A stretch of DNA of 64,000 nt from Siminovitchia sediminis. GTDB taxonomy: Bacteria; Bacillota; Bacilli; Bacillales; Bacillaceae_C. Below the pieces are notes generated by a model, which was not told the origin of the DNA, ran no database searches, and was given only the letters and a program-made list of their open reading frames with translations. Made by a program: the position numbers and the translations under genes. Of this stretch, positions 35,181 to 44,205 are shown one piece after another; positions within the stretch are counted from its first letter, which is position 1, and every line of letters begins with the position of its first letter. The DNA lies in NCBI RefSeq assembly GCF_042680885.1, contig NZ_JBHUEO010000007.1:1-64000 (forward strand). Reading direction: 5' to 3'.

Positions 35181-35242
35181 TAAAAAATATTAGCAGGAAC
35201 CTATAGAAAAAAACAAAAAAGTCGGGGGAGGCTCATCGTTTA

Positions 35243-36595
35243 ATGGGGACAAACACAACACTGAAAAGATCACTCGGATTATGGGCGATCGTCGCTTTAG
35301 GTTTAGGCTATATGACACCTACTGTAGTATTCGATACTTTCGGAATCGTTTCGAAACAAACGGGCGGACTTGTCCCCTTGGCATATGTAGTCGGATTGAT
35401 CGTTATGCTTTTTACTGCGATCAGTTATGGGAAAATGGTAAAAGTTTTTCCGAGTGCCGGATCTGCTTACACTTATACAAGGGAAACAATGGGGCCGCGA
35501 GTTGGATTTTTGGTAGGTTGGGCTTCATTACTTGATTATTTACTACTTCCTCTTGTAAACGCTGTCATTATTCGGTTATATATGGAAGCCTTACTCCCTG
35601 ATGCCTCTCCTTGGATATGGGTGATCGCATACGTGGCCTTTGTAACTATTGTCAACGCTGTCAGCATGAGGTCTACATCCGGCGTAAACTTCATTTTGGT
35701 TGCTTTCACTATGGTGCTGATGGTTGTTTTTATGATACTAGGTTCTATACAGCTTTATAAAGGGATGGGAACCGGCACACTATTTACTATTCAGCCAATG
35801 TTCCAGGCCAATATGGAAATAGCTGCTGTTTTAACCGGTGCTACCATCGTTTGTTTCTCTTTTATCGGGTTTGATGCGATTACAATGTATACCGAAGAGG
35901 CAAAAGACATCAACTTGATGCCTAAGGCGATTGCTTTAACTGTCCTGATCGGGGGCGGGATTTTCTTTGCCGGCGCCTATTTTGCCCAAACGCTGTTTCC
36001 GGATGTTTCGGTATTTCATGTTGTGGATGATACACTGCCTGAAATTGCCTTGTATGTAGGCGGTGTTGTGTTCCAGCTCATTTTTTTATCGGGAGCTTTT
36101 GCAGCAACTGTTGCTTCCGGACTGGCATCTCATGCCAGTGTTTCGAGACTGATGTATGTGATGGGAAGAAATGGCGTTTTGCCCAAAAAGCTGTTTGGCT
36201 ATGTACACCCGAAATTCAGAACACCTCTGTTTAATGTAATATTTGTCGGTCTTGTCAGTTTGCTGGCCATGGGACCAAGTCTGGAATTAGTATCTGCCCT
36301 CATCAACTTTGGTGCCCTGATCGCTTTTTCCTTCGTTAACCTGTCTGTAATCGGATATTTTGTTTTCAAGAAGAAACAATACCAAACTCCGAAACAGGTA
36401 TTTTCATACGTGATTATGCCGGGGATTGGTGCCTTGTTAACAGGGGTCCTCTGGGCGCATCTGCATGCCGATGCTTTCATCGGAGGAGTCATTTGGGTGG
36501 CGACAGGTATCGTCTATATGCTGGTAATGTCCAAAATATTTAAGAGGGATGTAACAAAGCTTGGAATGGACGCCGCTGATGATCTGACGGGGTGA
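35243..36595 (+). CDS. APC-superfamily permease, PuuP-like, copy 3
   Basis: The 450-residue, roughly 12-helix protein is the member closest to E. coli PuuP by eye (GLGYMTPTVVFDTFGIVSKQ, SAGSAYTYTRETMGPRVGFL, SLLDYLLLPLVNA). It probably imports putrescine or a close relative. It follows GNAT copy 3 and closes the island. GGGGGAGG lies before ATG 35243, with somewhat wide spacing. Confidence 0.9.
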   Translation: MGTNTTLKRSLGLWAIVALGLGYMTPTVVFDTFGIVSKQTGGLVPLAYVVGLIVMLFTAISYGKMVKVFPSAGSAYTYTRETMGPRVGFLVGWASLLDYLLLPLVNAVIIRLYMEALLPDASPWIWVIAYVAFVTIVNAVSMRSTSGVNFILVAFTMVLMVVFMILGSIQLYKGMGTGTLFTIQPMFQANMEIAAVLTGATIVCFSFIGFDAITMYTEEAKDINLMPKAIALTVLIGGGIFFAGAYFAQTLFPDVSVFHVVDDTLPEIALYVGGVVFQLIFLSGAFAATVASGLASHASVSRLMYVMGRNGVLPKKLFGYVHPKFRTPLFNVIFVGLVSLLAMGPSLELVSALINFGALIAFSFVNLSVIGYFVFKKKQYQTPKQVFSYVIMPGIGALLTGVLWAHLHADAFIGGVIWVATGIVYMLVMSKIFKRDVTKLGMDAADDLTG

Positions 36596-36675
36596 CAAGC
36601 AATACATTTAACCAGTCTTTTGGTTTTCGTCCCTCCATACCAGTTTCGGTGTGGTGATGCACTTCGAAAAGAAGG

Positions 36676-36703
36676 AAGGCCCGGCCAAATCGCCGGGCTA
36701 CCT
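36676..36703. terminator. Possible terminator between convergent permease and chromate transporter genes
   Basis: GCCCGGC (36679-36685) pairs with GCCGGGC (36692-36698) and is flanked by AAGG/CCTT. The T-rich tail is poor on both strands, so this is a moderate call. Confidence 0.5.
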
Positions 36704-36741
36704 TTACATATCTGAAGTATTATCCCCGGAGGATTAGGAAG

Positions 36742-37284
36742 TTATGCTATAAAATGCGGAAGGACTGCTCCTCCATAAATAAAAGCGGCAACTATCATGA
36801 TGGCTGGATGAATTTTCCACCAAACAATGGCAACCAGTGCTACCAGCCCGATAAAAATGGACTGCCACATGCCGATAGACTCAAAAGAAACTGTACTGAA
36901 CTGCCATGTCAGCTGGATCATCATTACCGCAATAACTGGCTGTACAAGCATAGTCATCCCTTTGACAATGGGCGATTGTTTAAAATGATTTAATACCTTC
37001 AGTAAAACAATTATAGCAATGGCGGATGGAGCAACTGTGCCGATAGTGGCAACAATCAGTCCCAGCCAGCCGGCCTCCTGGTAGCCTGCAAAGGCTGCAA
37101 TCTTAGTGGCAATCGGTCCAGGCAGGGCGTTGGCAACGGCAAGCATGTCTACAAACTCCGTATTGGTCATCCAGCCGTAATGGTCTACCACTTGTTGCTG
37201 TGTTAAAGGTATGGTGGCGGGACCTCCGCCATATCCCAGAATGTTGGCAACAAAAAAGGCCCAAAACAAATCCCAATAAATCAT
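36742..37284 (-). CDS. ywrA: Chromate transporter, second half-size subunit (YwrA type)
   Basis: The 180-residue protein is a single CHR domain with the repeat signature LGYGGGPATIPLTQQQVVDH, then NALPGPIATKIAAFAGYQ. It overlaps the companion half gene by four bases. Full-length ChrA is a fusion of two such domains; Bacillus species carry them as a pair. The pair exports chromate or imports/exports a related oxyanion. Confidence 0.9.
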   Translation of the reverse strand: MIYWDLFWAFFVANILGYGGGPATIPLTQQQVVDHYGWMTNTEFVDMLAVANALPGPIATKIAAFAGYQEAGWLGLIVATIGTVAPSAIAIIVLLKVLNHFKQSPIVKGMTMLVQPVIAVMMIQLTWQFSTVSFESIGMWQSIFIGLVALVAIVWWKIHPAIMIVAAFIYGGAVLPHFIA

Positions 37285-37889
37285 GACGACATTCCCTCTC
37301 TATTCTCCTCTTTCTTCTTTTTTTCCCACCTTTGATTGGCCCAATTATAAACTTTTAAATGGACCGTACCATATGCTAAAAAGGTAATAATGACGATAGC
37401 CGGATGAAGATCCAATACGCCGAGCAGCAGGAAGGCAAGAACGCCGAATCCAACCCCGATCACTTTACCGAGACCGCCCCATGTTTTTGCGCAAAACTCG
37501 TAGGCGGTAATACCAAGCAGTACCGCAATCACCGGTCTGACCGCTGCAATCATTCCCGCAACAATTACCGATTCTTTCATCGAATATAGGGCGCCCAATA
37601 GAGCCACTATAGCGATGGAGGTAGGCAAAATATGCGAGAGAATGGCTACAACTGCACCTGCAGTTCCTTTTTGCTGATAGCCAAGCTGAGCGGCCAGCTT
37701 GGTGGCTATGGGGCCTGGCAGTGCATTTGCAAAAGCAAGCAGCTCACCAAATTCTTTATCGCTCATCCAGTTATATCGTATGACCGCTTCATGGCGGAAT
37801 AACGGGATAACAGACGGTCCTCCGCCATATCCGAAAATACCTACCCTTAACATAGCCCCTGACAGCGTTCTGTATCCTTTTAAGTCCAT
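37281..37889 (-). CDS. ywrB: Chromate transporter, first half-size subunit (YwrB type)
   Basis: The 202-residue CHR-domain protein has FGYGGGPSVIPLFRHEAVIR and NALPGPIATKLAAQLGYQ. It has a basic C-terminal tail (QRWEKKKKEENREG). It is co-transcribed with the following half gene and lies just downstream of an Lrp/AsnC regulator gene, as in the B. subtilis ywrC-ywrB-ywrA order. Confidence 0.9.
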   Translation of the reverse strand: MDLKGYRTLSGAMLRVGIFGYGGGPSVIPLFRHEAVIRYNWMSDKEFGELLAFANALPGPIATKLAAQLGYQQKGTAGAVVAILSHILPTSIAIVALLGALYSMKESVIVAGMIAAVRPVIAVLLGITAYEFCAKTWGGLGKVIGVGFGVLAFLLLGVLDLHPAIVIITFLAYGTVHLKVYNWANQRWEKKKKEENREGMSS

Positions 37890-37917
37890 TTTTCATCCCT
37901 CCCCGAAATTCGTAACA

Positions 37918-38418
37918 TTAAAGCTTTAAGCCCATTCTGCTTTTATAACGTTTTAACAGCATTTGCGTATCGACACGCATAATTCCTTTTGTAGAATAAA
38001 GAGTTTCAAGCAGGAACTCTTCCATTTCCTTCATGTTTTTAAAAACTCCGTGCATATGCAGCGTGCTTGGTCCTGTCATATGATAAAGACTTGTGACGGC
38101 AGGGTGAATTGCCAGCTTCTCGGCAATTTCATTTAAATATTTAGGCTCTACATCCACGTTGAAAAAGGCAGACACCTGAATACCAACTTTAATAGGGTTG
38201 ACTACTGCGGTGAAACGTTCAATGACTCCGTCTTCAATCATTGCTTGGATGCGAGACTGTACTGCCACTCTGGACAAACCGATTTCCTTGGCAAGGTCAG
38301 TATAGGAGATCCGGGCGTTCTCCAATAAAATTTCTATAATCCTTTTATCTGTTTCATTTAGTTTCATCTTTGGCATATGGTCAGATTCACGGCCATTTTC
38401 GACTGTCATGATTTCCAT
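37918..38418 (-). CDS. ywrC: Lrp/AsnC-family transcriptional regulator (YwrC/ChrS type)
   Basis: The 166-residue protein has an N-terminal winged HTH (DLAKEIGLSRVAVQSRIQAM) and a C-terminal RAM-type ligand domain. It sits 28 bases upstream of the split chromate transporter on the same strand, so it probably regulates it. ATG 38418 or the ATG at residue 15 (MPKMKLNETDKRI) could be the start. Confidence 0.88.
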   Translation of the reverse strand: MEIMTVENGRESDHMPKMKLNETDKRIIEILLENARISYTDLAKEIGLSRVAVQSRIQAMIEDGVIERFTAVVNPIKVGIQVSAFFNVDVEPKYLNEIAEKLAIHPAVTSLYHMTGPSTLHMHGVFKNMKEMEEFLLETLYSTKGIMRVDTQMLLKRYKSRMGLKL

Positions 38419-38686
38419 CCCTTTTCAGTTCATTTTTTTCAAAAAGTATAATATATTGAAAAAATGCTTTCGTTATGGACCACTATAATCTATGTAACAT
38501 ACAAAATCAATAATAACTAACGAAAAACATTACGATATTTATTCATGTGATTAATTTCTGCGGGTTTTCCAATCGTATAGAAAGGAAGAATCGGCTAGAT
38601 CCAACAAATAGAAAGTGATAGTATATTTTTATTTTAGTTTCGAAAGTTATATTATAACTTACTTTTCTATTTGTCCATTTTAACAT

Positions 38687-38715
38687 TGACAATGTTCCGA
38701 AAATTGGGTACGATA
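38687..38715 (+). promoter_or_regulatory. Sigma-A promoter of the gamma-glutamyltransferase gene
   Basis: TTGACA near 38688 and TACGAT about 17 bases downstream form a good vegetative promoter in the divergent region. The AGGAGAGAG ribosome site follows further down before TTG 38794. Confidence 0.55.
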
Positions 38716-38793
38716 GGAGGGACATAATATACCTGTATTGTAAGCAGATATTTTGGTTGAAAGCGCTTATCTACAGGCGGAGGAGAGAGACAA

Positions 38794-40407
38794 TTGATAC
38801 AATTTAACCATTTATCACATCCGTATCCGGTAACAAGAAATTCCGCGTATGCTATGAATGGAGTAGTTGCTACCTCGCAGCCTCTTGCTGCCCAGGCAGG
38901 ACTGGAAATTTTACAAAGAGGCGGTAATGCAATAGATGCGGCTATTGCAACAGCAGCATGTCTGACAGTTTGTGAACCGACATCCAATGGGATTGGCGGA
39001 GATGCATTTGCACTTGTATGGACGAATGGAAAACTTCATGGGTTAAATGGGAGCGGAAGGGCGCCTAAAAGTTTGTCCATTGAAAAAGTAAAAGAATTGG
39101 GATATGACCAAATGCCAAAGCATGGGTGGCTTCCGGTTACAGTTCCTGGAGTGCCCGGAGCATGGGCTGAGCTTTCCAGGCGGTTTGGTAAGCTTTCGCT
39201 GACAGAGGTTTTGAAAGATGCAATTGCTTATGCAGAGGAAGGCTATCCGGTGTCACCGACGTTAAGCCGATTTTGGAAGAAAGCCTTTGTGGAGTACAAG
39301 GAGATTTTTAAGGATGATGTCTTTAAACCGTGGTTTGATACATTTACTCCAGAGGGGCATGCTCCTGCTCCGGGAGATGTTTGGAGATCACAGGATCACG
39401 CGGATACCTTGCGGTCTATAGCCGAAACGAATGGAGAATCATTTTATCGCGGAGAGCTGGCGGAGAAAATTGCGGCATTCGCAAAAGAAACAGGAGGCTT
39501 CCTGACTGAGGAGGATCTGGCGGAATACAAGGCGGAATGGGTAGACCCGATCAGTATTCATTACCGCGGATATGATGTGTGGGAGATTCCGCCAAATGGC
39601 CAAGGCATTGTTGCCCTCCAAGCCCTTAATATATTAAAAGGGTTTGAATTTACTGCTAAAGAATCGCTTGATACATATCACAAACAAATTGAAGCAATGA
39701 AACTCGCTTATGTTGACGGGTATCAGCATGTAACAGAACCGGAGTATATGAGATATTCGGTTGAGGAGATTTTAAGCGAAGCTTATGCTGAGGAGAGGCG
39801 CAGGCTGATTACGGAGGAAGCTTGCCTGCCGGAACCCGGTGAGCCAAATGCAGGAGGTACCGTCTATCTGGCTGCTGCAGACAAAGAAGGAAATATGGTT
39901 TCTTTTATTCAAAGTAACTATATGGGATTCGGTTCAGGTCTGGTGGTGCCTGGTACGGGCATTGCCCTTCAGAATCGCGGGAACAACTTTTCATTGAATC
40001 CGGAACATGTGAATGCCTTGGAGGGCGGAAAGAAAACGTTCCATACCATAATCCCCGGATTTTTGACAAAAGGAGGTCAGGCTGTAGGTCCTTTCGGTGT
40101 AATGGGAGGTTTTATGCAGCCCCAGGGACATGTCCAAGTCATTATGAATTCTATTGATTTTGGCCTCCATCCTCAGGCTGCCCTTGACGCGCCGCGCTGG
40201 CAGTGGATTGGAGAAAAAACAATTGAAGTGGAAAATCGTTTTCCCCATCATTTTGCGGAAGGCTTGGCACGCCGTGGACATGATATACGAATTGCTTTGG
40301 AAACAAATAATTTTGGCCGTGGGCAAATTATTTGGAGAAATCCGGACACAGGGGTCATGATTGCTGGAACGGAATCAAGGACGGACGGAGCGATAGCAGT
40401 ATGGTAA
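38794..40407 (+). CDS. ywrD: Gamma-glutamyltransferase-like hydrolase (YwrD type)
   Basis: The 537-residue Ntn hydrolase has no signal peptide, so it is probably cytoplasmic. The self-cleavage threonine is Thr356 (NAGGTVYLAA), and the start of the large subunit is clear (NGVVATSQPLAAQAGLEILQ). It splits or transfers gamma-glutamyl groups. The divergent position beside ywrC matches B. subtilis. It could in principle act on gamma-glutamyl amines from the neighbouring island, but that is speculative. The start is TTG 38794 with GGAGGAGAG upstream. Confidence 0.88.
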   Translation: MIQFNHLSHPYPVTRNSAYAMNGVVATSQPLAAQAGLEILQRGGNAIDAAIATAACLTVCEPTSNGIGGDAFALVWTNGKLHGLNGSGRAPKSLSIEKVKELGYDQMPKHGWLPVTVPGVPGAWAELSRRFGKLSLTEVLKDAIAYAEEGYPVSPTLSRFWKKAFVEYKEIFKDDVFKPWFDTFTPEGHAPAPGDVWRSQDHADTLRSIAETNGESFYRGELAEKIAAFAKETGGFLTEEDLAEYKAEWVDPISIHYRGYDVWEIPPNGQGIVALQALNILKGFEFTAKESLDTYHKQIEAMKLAYVDGYQHVTEPEYMRYSVEEILSEAYAEERRRLITEEACLPEPGEPNAGGTVYLAAADKEGNMVSFIQSNYMGFGSGLVVPGTGIALQNRGNNFSLNPEHVNALEGGKKTFHTIIPGFLTKGGQAVGPFGVMGGFMQPQGHVQVIMNSIDFGLHPQAALDAPRWQWIGEKTIEVENRFPHHFAEGLARRGHDIRIALETNNFGRGQIIWRNPDTGVMIAGTESRTDGAIAVW

Positions 40408-40700
40408 GCAAAAAAATGGAAGTGCATGATGAGTGACCGGCAAACCTGACAGACATGCGTAAATGCCTTGTTCAGGACAGACAAATGAGCTGATACTCAA
40501 GGGAGGCTGGCTAGAAGCGCAATGGGGAAGCAGAGGGGTTGAAGCTAAACCATGGACTCCCCAGCTATGAGATAAAAAATAGGAAAGTCCTTAGTGTACT
40601 TGTTTATTTGCGCAAAGCTGGACGGGACGGCTCAAACGTATTCATTTTGTCTTCCGAATAAATTGATTCATCCCTGCCCGATGGTACTCAGCAGGCTTAG

Positions 40701-40735
40701 AAACGCGATATTCTTAAAGAAGCTCGCGTTTTTTC
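40701..40735 (+). terminator. Rho-independent terminator, plus strand
   Basis: AACGCGA (40702-40708) pairs with TCGCGTT (40724-40730), with an inner TTCTT/AAGAA stem, followed by TTTTTT. It probably ends the ywrD transcript, about 300 bases after the stop codon. Confidence 0.75.
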
Positions 40736-40877
40736 AGCAAAATATAACTGCAAGAGGCTTCCTGGTTCTGCCGCTCATTTGTACTCGTACAAGGCAGCGG
40801 AACTAGAATATCCTATCAGTCTGAGCCGGACAAAACGATCCCTGTTTGAAGATCTTGGAGATCAATCATCCGTTCAT

Positions 40878-40925
40878 TTTAAAAACAGAGTAAGTTCTGA
40901 ATATGTTATCCGGAACTTACTCTGT
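40878..40925 (-). terminator. Rho-independent terminator of the LLM monooxygenase gene
   Basis: ACAGAGTAAGTTC (40885-40897) is complementary to 40913-40925; on the minus strand the stem is followed by TTTTTAAAAT. It lies 20 bases after the stop of the minus-strand gene. Confidence 0.85.
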
Positions 40926-40944
40926 TTATTTGGCGTACAGACCT

Positions 40945-41970
40945 CTATTCCATCAATTCTCCTACAATTTCATATGAACGTAAACGGTCTTTCTGATAGA
41001 ATATTTGTGAATTGATAATGACTTCGTCCGCTTTGGTATTATCGATTAACTCTTCCAACTTCTCTTTAATCATTTCAGCAGTACCGACAAATGTATAGCC
41101 GCTATCAAGAGTTTGTTCGACTGCTGCCCGTTCGTAAGGTGACCAGACCTCATCGATATTATCAATTGGCGGCAGCAATTTTGTCGGCATGTTTCTCCGA
41201 AGACTGAGGAATTGCTGCTGCTGGGAAGTGGCTAGCCAATGAGCCCGTTCTTCTGTATCGGCAGCAATGATATTAACACCTACCATGGCATGCGGCTTTT
41301 CCAGTGTCTCGGAAGGCTGAAAGTTATCTCTGTACAACTTCAATGCGGCCAGTGTATATTGTGGAGCAAAATGACTGGCGAAGGAAAATGGCAATCCTTT
41401 AAGGGCAGACAGTCTGGCGCTGAAATCACTGGAGCCCAGCAGCCAGATAGGGATATTCAGCCCTCTTCCGGGGTAGGCGCGAACATGGCCGGCCGGATGG
41501 CCGCTAAAATAATTTTGAAGCTCTTCCACTTGCTGGGGAAACTCTTCAGGTCCCGTGTTTAATGTCCGGCGCAAAGCAAATGCTGTAGCCTGGTCGGTAC
41601 CGGGTGCACGACCAAGACCAAGGTCTATCCTTCCCGGATACAGCGACTCAAGTGTACCGAACTGTTCCGCTATGACAAGCGGGGCATGGTTTGGCAGCAT
41701 AATCCCGCCGGACCCGATGCGCATCGTTTCGGTGGCACCTGCTATATGTCCGATTAATACAGAGGTAGCCGAGCTGGCGATTCCCGGCATATTGTGATGT
41801 TCTGCCAGCCAGTAACGGTTAAACCCCCATTTTTCAACGTGCTGGGCAAGCTCTGCACTATTCTTGAATGAATCGGAAGCCTCACTTCCTTCTGTAATTG
41901 GAGCTAAATCTAAAACGGATAATGGGATTCCATGGAACTTTTTGGCGGTTGGAGAAATCAATACAGTCAC
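40945..41970 (-). CDS. LLM-class (luciferase-like) flavin-dependent oxidoreductase
   Basis: The 341-residue protein belongs to the group-1 luciferase-like monooxygenases. The start PLSVLDLAPITEGSEASDSF, then WLAEHHNMPGIASSATSVLI and RIGSGGIMLPNHAPLVIAEQ, are the group's blocks. It uses reduced FMN and oxygen on an unknown substrate. It needs a flavin reductase; a candidate is encoded at 47976. It is a single gene with its own terminator. Confidence 0.9.
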   Translation of the reverse strand: MTVLISPTAKKFHGIPLSVLDLAPITEGSEASDSFKNSAELAQHVEKWGFNRYWLAEHHNMPGIASSATSVLIGHIAGATETMRIGSGGIMLPNHAPLVIAEQFGTLESLYPGRIDLGLGRAPGTDQATAFALRRTLNTGPEEFPQQVEELQNYFSGHPAGHVRAYPGRGLNIPIWLLGSSDFSARLSALKGLPFSFASHFAPQYTLAALKLYRDNFQPSETLEKPHAMVGVNIIAADTEERAHWLATSQQQQFLSLRRNMPTKLLPPIDNIDEVWSPYERAAVEQTLDSGYTFVGTAEMIKEKLEELIDNTKADEVIINSQIFYQKDRLRSYEIVGELME

Positions 41971-42053
41971 TCCTTCAATATCTCTTCAAGGAAATGATAG
42001 AATGTTTATAAAGAAACGTCCAATGATCTGATTGGATAAAGGAGGGGGAAATA

Positions 42054-42353
42054 GTGGAAAGATTGACGGAAGAGGAAATTCGTAATAAATTGGCTGAGTA
42101 TAAAGATTGGGAACGCTTAGATGAAAGGTGGATTGTCCGAAAATATCGGTTTAGAGACTATTTGACGGGGATATCTTTTGTTCAAAAGATTGCTGAGGAG
42201 TCTGAAAGAAGGCAGCACCACCCTTTTATATCGATTGACTATAAGTTGGTAACGGTGAGAATTACTTCATGGAGGGCAAAAGGATTAACAAATCTGGACT
42301 TTACAATGGCAGGGATATATGAACAGTTTTATGAGCAGTTAAGCAGTAAATGA
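42054..42353 (+). CDS. Pterin-4a-carbinolamine dehydratase
   Basis: The 99-residue protein has the family motif EESERRQHHPFISIDYKLVT with the catalytic histidines, and SWRAKGLTNLD near the end. It dehydrates 4a-hydroxytetrahydropterin, recycling the cofactor of aromatic amino-acid hydroxylases. No hydroxylase is encoded in the window. The start is GTG 42054 behind AAAGGAGGGGG. Confidence 0.88.
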   Translation: MERLTEEEIRNKLAEYKDWERLDERWIVRKYRFRDYLTGISFVQKIAEESERRQHHPFISIDYKLVTVRITSWRAKGLTNLDFTMAGIYEQFYEQLSSK

Positions 42354-42445
42354 TAAAATTTTTCTATTATTGTTAGAAACTTTCGTATACTTCCATAATT
42401 TTTGTTTTCATGGTAATATAATGGTAATCAACATTTTTATATGTG

Positions 42446-42540
42446 AAACGCTAGGGGAATCCTTCAAAAGGACTGAGAGAAGAGTGGCACTCTGATACCC
42501 TTATCACCTGATCAGGTTTGCGCCTGCGTAGGGAAGTGAT
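42446..42540 (+). ncRNA. TPP riboswitch (THI element)
   Basis: The conserved words are all present in order: GGGGAATCC, ACTGAGAGAA, TGATACCC, ATCACCTGATC and GCGTAGGGAAG. It binds thiamine pyrophosphate. A hairpin with a T-run follows directly, so it should act by premature termination. A TATAAT at 42417-42422 is the probable -10. Confidence 0.95.
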
Positions 42541-42557
42541 ATGTTGTATTGCTTATC

Positions 42558-42587
42558 ATACCACTTTCCTATGCGAGAGTGGTTTTT
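42558..42587 (+). terminator. Riboswitch-controlled terminator before tenI
   Basis: ACCACT...AGTGGT (about 42560-42582) with a short loop is followed by TTTTT. It is the off-state terminator of the TPP riboswitch and lies 25 bases before the GTG start of tenI. Confidence 0.8.
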
Positions 42588-42611
42588 CATTTTTATAAAG
42601 GGGGGGATGGT

Positions 42612-43229
42612 GTGGAATTAGTGGCTGTTACCAATGACCGGCTGGAGGTTAAGCAGCTTGCAGGTATCATGTGTGAAGTAGCGCCAATAGTTGATTACTT
42701 CATCATAAGGGAAAGGTCAAAAACTGCTGCGGATATCATAAAGCTCATGGGTTATTTAACCCATGCCGGCATCGAAAAAGACAAGTTGATTATGAATGAC
42801 AGGGTGGATGTGGCAGTGGCTGCGGGAATTAAGCGAGTGCAGCTTCCTGGCCATGGATTAGAAGTGCAGCAAGTAAAATCATGTTTTCCTGATATTCAGG
42901 CCGGCAGGTCGGTTCACTCGCTCAAGGAGGCTGCAGAAGCCATCGGGGCAGGCGCTGATTGGCTTATATATGGACATGTTTTTGAAACGGACTGTAAAAA
43001 AGGGGTTCCTGCCCGCGGTTTTCAGGAATTACAAAGGATTGCCGGTACGGTGACCTCCAACATATACGCAATAGGAGGAATCAAACCGTTTCACTTGAAG
43101 GAACTTCACGAGGTTCAAATAAAAGGTGCAGCGATCATGTCCGGAATTTTTGACAGTCCCACACCATATGCCGCCGCTAAAGAGTATAGTGAAGCCTGCC
43201 GATTACAACATTCAGTTGAAAGGAATTGA
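42612..43229 (+). CDS. tenI: Thiazole tautomerase TenI
   Basis: The protein has 205 residues, the size recalled for B. subtilis TenI, with a thiamine-phosphate-synthase-like TIM barrel fold (GRSVHSLKEAAEAIGAGADW, then YGHVFETDCKKGVPARG, IYAIGGIKPFH). It aromatises the thiazole phosphate made by ThiG. The start is GTG 42612 with AAAGGGGGGG before it. The longer frame beginning at 42549 would run through the terminator hairpin and is rejected. Confidence 0.9.
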   Translation: MELVAVTNDRLEVKQLAGIMCEVAPIVDYFIIRERSKTAADIIKLMGYLTHAGIEKDKLIMNDRVDVAVAAGIKRVQLPGHGLEVQQVKSCFPDIQAGRSVHSLKEAAEAIGAGADWLIYGHVFETDCKKGVPARGFQELQRIAGTVTSNIYAIGGIKPFHLKELHEVQIKGAAIMSGIFDSPTPYAAAKEYSEACRLQHSVERN

Positions 43230-43234
43230 ATGGA

Positions 43235-43435
43235 ATGACTATTACATTAAATGGAAACGATTATAAGCTGCCTGCCGGGGTAACCAATATTGCGCAGCTT
43301 CTGGAGCATTTGGAACTATCCAAACGTATTGTAATTGTTGAGGTCAATAAAGAAATTATTCAAAAAGAAGAATATGACCGCCCAATCAGGGATCGGGATG
43401 AAGTCGAAATGATCCATTTTGTTGGAGGAGGATGA
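43235..43435 (+). CDS. thiS: Sulfur carrier protein ThiS
   Basis: The 66-residue ubiquitin-like protein ends in VGGG, the C-terminal glycine being the site that becomes a thiocarboxylate. It donates sulfur for the thiamine thiazole ring. ATG 43235 is chosen with AAAGGAA at 43219-43225; a TTG three codons earlier lies too near that site. It overlaps the region before thiG, so the genes are translated together. Confidence 0.9.
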   Translation: MTITLNGNDYKLPAGVTNIAQLLEHLELSKRIVIVEVNKEIIQKEEYDRPIRDRDEVEMIHFVGGG

Positions 43436-43437
43436 AG

Positions 43438-44205
43438 ATGTTAAAAATCGGGGAAAAGACCTTTCGGTCAAGACTGTTATTGGGAACAGGGAAATATCCT
43501 TCGTTTGAGATTCAAAAAGAAGCTGTACGAGTCTCGGAGGCCGAAATATTAACGTTTGCTGTTAGAAGGATGAATGTATTTGAACCCTCTCAGCCAAATT
43601 TTTTGGAAATGCTGGATTTAGAAAAGTATACGCTGCTTCCGAACACGGCAGGAGCAAGTACGGCAGAGGAAGCTGTCAGAACTGCAAAGCTGGCGAAAGC
43701 TTCTGGATTATGTGACATGGTAAAAGTGGAAGTGATCGGCTGTGACCGTACTCTGCTGCCGGATCCTGTTGAAACGTTAAGAGCTTCAGAATTGTTGTTG
43801 GAAGAGGGCTTTACTGTTCTTGCCTATACTTCAGATGATGTGGTATTGGCGAGAAGGCTTGAAGAACTGGGTGTGCACGCAGTCATGCCGGGAGCTTCTC
43901 CGATCGGATCAGGAAAAGGGATACTTAACCCTCTCAATTTAAAATTTATTATTGAACAGTCGACAGTGCCTGTGATTATAGATGCGGGAATTGGCTCACC
44001 CAAAGACGCGGCCTATGCCATGGAACTTGGGGCAGATGCTGTCCTGTTAAATACTGCTGTTTCAGGTGCCAAAGACCCTGTAAAAATGGCTGAGGCAATG
44101 AAGCTGGCAATCAAAGCAGGCCGTCTTGGATTTGAAGCGGGAAGAATTGAGGAAAGGGATTATGCGGTCGCAAGCAGTCCAATGGAAGGGTTGCTTCCAA
44201 ATTGA
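43438..44205 (+). CDS. thiG: Thiazole synthase ThiG
   Basis: The 255-residue TIM-barrel enzyme has the substrate-binding lysine in DMVKVEVIG, and phosphate-binding loops in MPGASPIGSGKGILNP and VIIDAGIGSPKDAAYAMELG. It joins deoxyxylulose phosphate, dehydroglycine and ThiS sulfur. ATG 43438 is favoured because AGGAGG (43426-43431) is six bases upstream; ATG 43432 is also in frame. Confidence 0.93.
   Translation: MLKIGEKTFRSRLLLGTGKYPSFEIQKEAVRVSEAEILTFAVRRMNVFEPSQPNFLEMLDLEKYTLLPNTAGASTAEEAVRTAKLAKASGLCDMVKVEVIGCDRTLLPDPVETLRASELLLEEGFTVLAYTSDDVVLARRLEELGVHAVMPGASPIGSGKGILNPLNLKFIIEQSTVPVIIDAGIGSPKDAAYAMELGADAVLLNTAVSGAKDPVKMAEAMKLAIKAGRLGFEAGRIEERDYAVASSPMEGLLPN

Larger units (their letters stand above)
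40408..40944. other. 537-base gap with two terminators, otherwise nothing recognised
   Basis: No frame with a ribosome site or known similarity is seen. Two terminators are listed separately. The words GGGAGGCTGG near 40501 recall the hairpin repeats at 16427 and 24543, but the rest does not align. Confidence 0.45.

Noticed and set aside
42549..42611. Longer frame of tenI
   Set aside because: It runs through the riboswitch terminator hairpin and lacks a ribosome site; GTG 42612 fits the known length.
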